A stretch of DNA of 37,312 bases. Origin: an uncultured Clostridia bacterium (GTDB lineage: Bacteria; Bacillota; Clostridia; Christensenellales; Aristaeellaceae). The position numbers were made by a program, and so were the translations under genes. The DNA lies in the NCBI GenBank assembly GCA_946615785.1, contig CAMOIA010000001.1, forward strand, positions 1 to 37,312, in the 5' to 3' direction. Position 1 is the stretch's first letter. Every line of letters begins with the position of its first letter. Below, in pieces: positions 37,006 to 37,312 of this stretch. Below the pieces are notes generated by a model. That model did no database searches and was not told the origin of the DNA. It saw only the letters and a list, made by a program, of their open reading frames with translations.

Positions 37006-37196
37006 GTTTCATCCTCCTTTATAAAATTCGTTTGTCCTTCTATCTCTTGCCGGATTGGTTTTGCCGCCGCTTGTTGTCGTGTCCTCAATTCGGCATTGTC
37101 GCAGGCCTGCGCTTTCGCTTGTCCTGCTCTGTGCCTCATTGGGGCTTCGCCGACCTGTTTCCCGCACTGCGGGCGGTCAGCTTCGCCCCCCCCCAT
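37002..37196 (-). CDS. Possible short frame over element A (or frameshifted methyltransferase extension)
   Basis: A 64-codon frame that begins at an ATG abutting the G9 tract and stops in an ATGA overlap with dut. It has no independent ribosome site. It matters mainly because a one-base shift at the G9 tract (eight G instead of nine) would join the methyltransferase to it, adding residues such as DRPQCGKQVGEAPMRHRAGQ. Coding status is uncertain. Confidence 0.3.
   Translation of the reverse strand: MGGGEADRPQCGKQVGEAPMRHRAGQAKAQACDNAELRTRQQAAAKPIRQEIEGQTNFIKEDET
37079..37189 (-). other. Structured intergenic element A
   Basis: Begins on the last codons of the methyltransferase. On the minus strand it can fold as nested stems: GGGGC with GCCCC, GACC with GGTC, and CCCGC-agt-GCGGG in the centre. 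It is related to element B at 36482-36600. Both lie between a gene end and the start of the next gene. Confidence 0.72.
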
Positions 37197-37312
37197 TTCG
37201 CATGTTCTCCACCAGTTCCCGCTCCCGTTCGCTCAGCTGCCACACGATAGTGCTGGTCCTCTCCGCCGCAGCCCTCTCCGCCGCAGCCCTCTCCGCCGCA
37301 GCCCTCTCCGCC
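37177..37312 (-). CDS. Methyltransferase C-terminal part (continues from position 1)
   Basis: Completes the adenine methyltransferase when the contig is closed. After the AAAER repeats the frame reads TSTIVWQLSERERELVENMR, then NGGGRS and a TGA at 37179-37177. The three Gly codons are a run of nine G (37186-37194 as C on the plus strand), a likely slippage site. The helical SERERELVENMR segment may be an oligomerisation or target-contact tail. Confidence 0.75.
   Translation of the reverse strand, partial: AERAAAERAAAERAAAERTSTIVWQLSERERELVENMRNGGGRS
37263..37312. repeat. Terminal direct repeat, right copy
   Basis: Identical to positions 1-50. Of the two copies only one should be counted in the circular genome. 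Confidence 0.9.

Overview
This window is very probably one complete temperate phage genome, shown as a circular contig opened inside a gene. The first 50 bases and the last 50 bases are identical, and one methyltransferase reading frame continues in frame across that junction. If the 50-base overlap is collapsed, the circle is about 37,262 bp. The sequence is visibly GC-rich with strong Gram-positive Shine-Dalgarno sites. A Prp-type protease, L27-like cleavage motifs, an NlpC/P60-SH3 lysin and tandem small XRE regulators suggest a Bacillota (Clostridia-like) gut host. The virion set (P22-like portal, gp10-like tail nozzle, N4-gp56-like capsid, a 3,389-residue virion protein, no tape measure or tail sheath) suggests a short-tailed podovirus.

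Layout. 4.1-6.8 kb is the lysogeny module. It has a divergent control region with three copies of one palindromic operator, a repressor starting at TTG, a membrane-anchored zinc-motif protein with its own promoter, an attP carrying the 3' half of a tRNA-Arg(CCG) flanked by paired integrase arm sites, and a tyrosine integrase. A consensus leftward promoter inside the operators drives a chain of overlapping small early genes (4083 down to 2174), several with HTH domains. Inserted head-on in this early operon is a three-gene rightward cassette (1281-2153). It has a perfect consensus promoter whose spacer holds an inverted repeat, and it ends in an HTH gene, the architecture of an anti-CRISPR/Aca operon.

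Leftward transcription then continues through a DNA adenine methyltransferase (790 to 1, then 37312 to 37177), dUTPase, a run of small middle genes (36467 down to 33195), a terminator, an AT-rich/hairpin spacer and an HUH rolling-circle-type initiator (32977-32111). After another terminator come the late genes: terS, terL, portal, a phage-encoded Prp cysteine protease, a fibre-like protein, the lysis cassette, scaffold, major capsid, a small head protein, two receptor-binding or fibre genes (one an SGNH hydrolase), a head-tail adaptor candidate, a tail-nozzle-like protein, a Tyr/Gly-rich virion protein and the giant protein. The giant gene meets the integrase tail to tail at a bidirectional terminator.

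Most notable: (1) the phage encodes Prp, and both its scaffold and its capsid carry N-terminal motifs resembling the Prp site of ribosomal protein L27 and of staphylococcal phage 80alpha, so capsid maturation looks self-contained; (2) the acr-aca-like cassette; (3) a candidate superinfection-exclusion protein between repressor and attP; (4) two homologous hairpin elements that begin exactly at gene ends, one fused to a G9 tract that could switch the methyltransferase C-terminus; (5) an unusually readable attP and operator set. All functions are read from motifs by eye; no searches were run.
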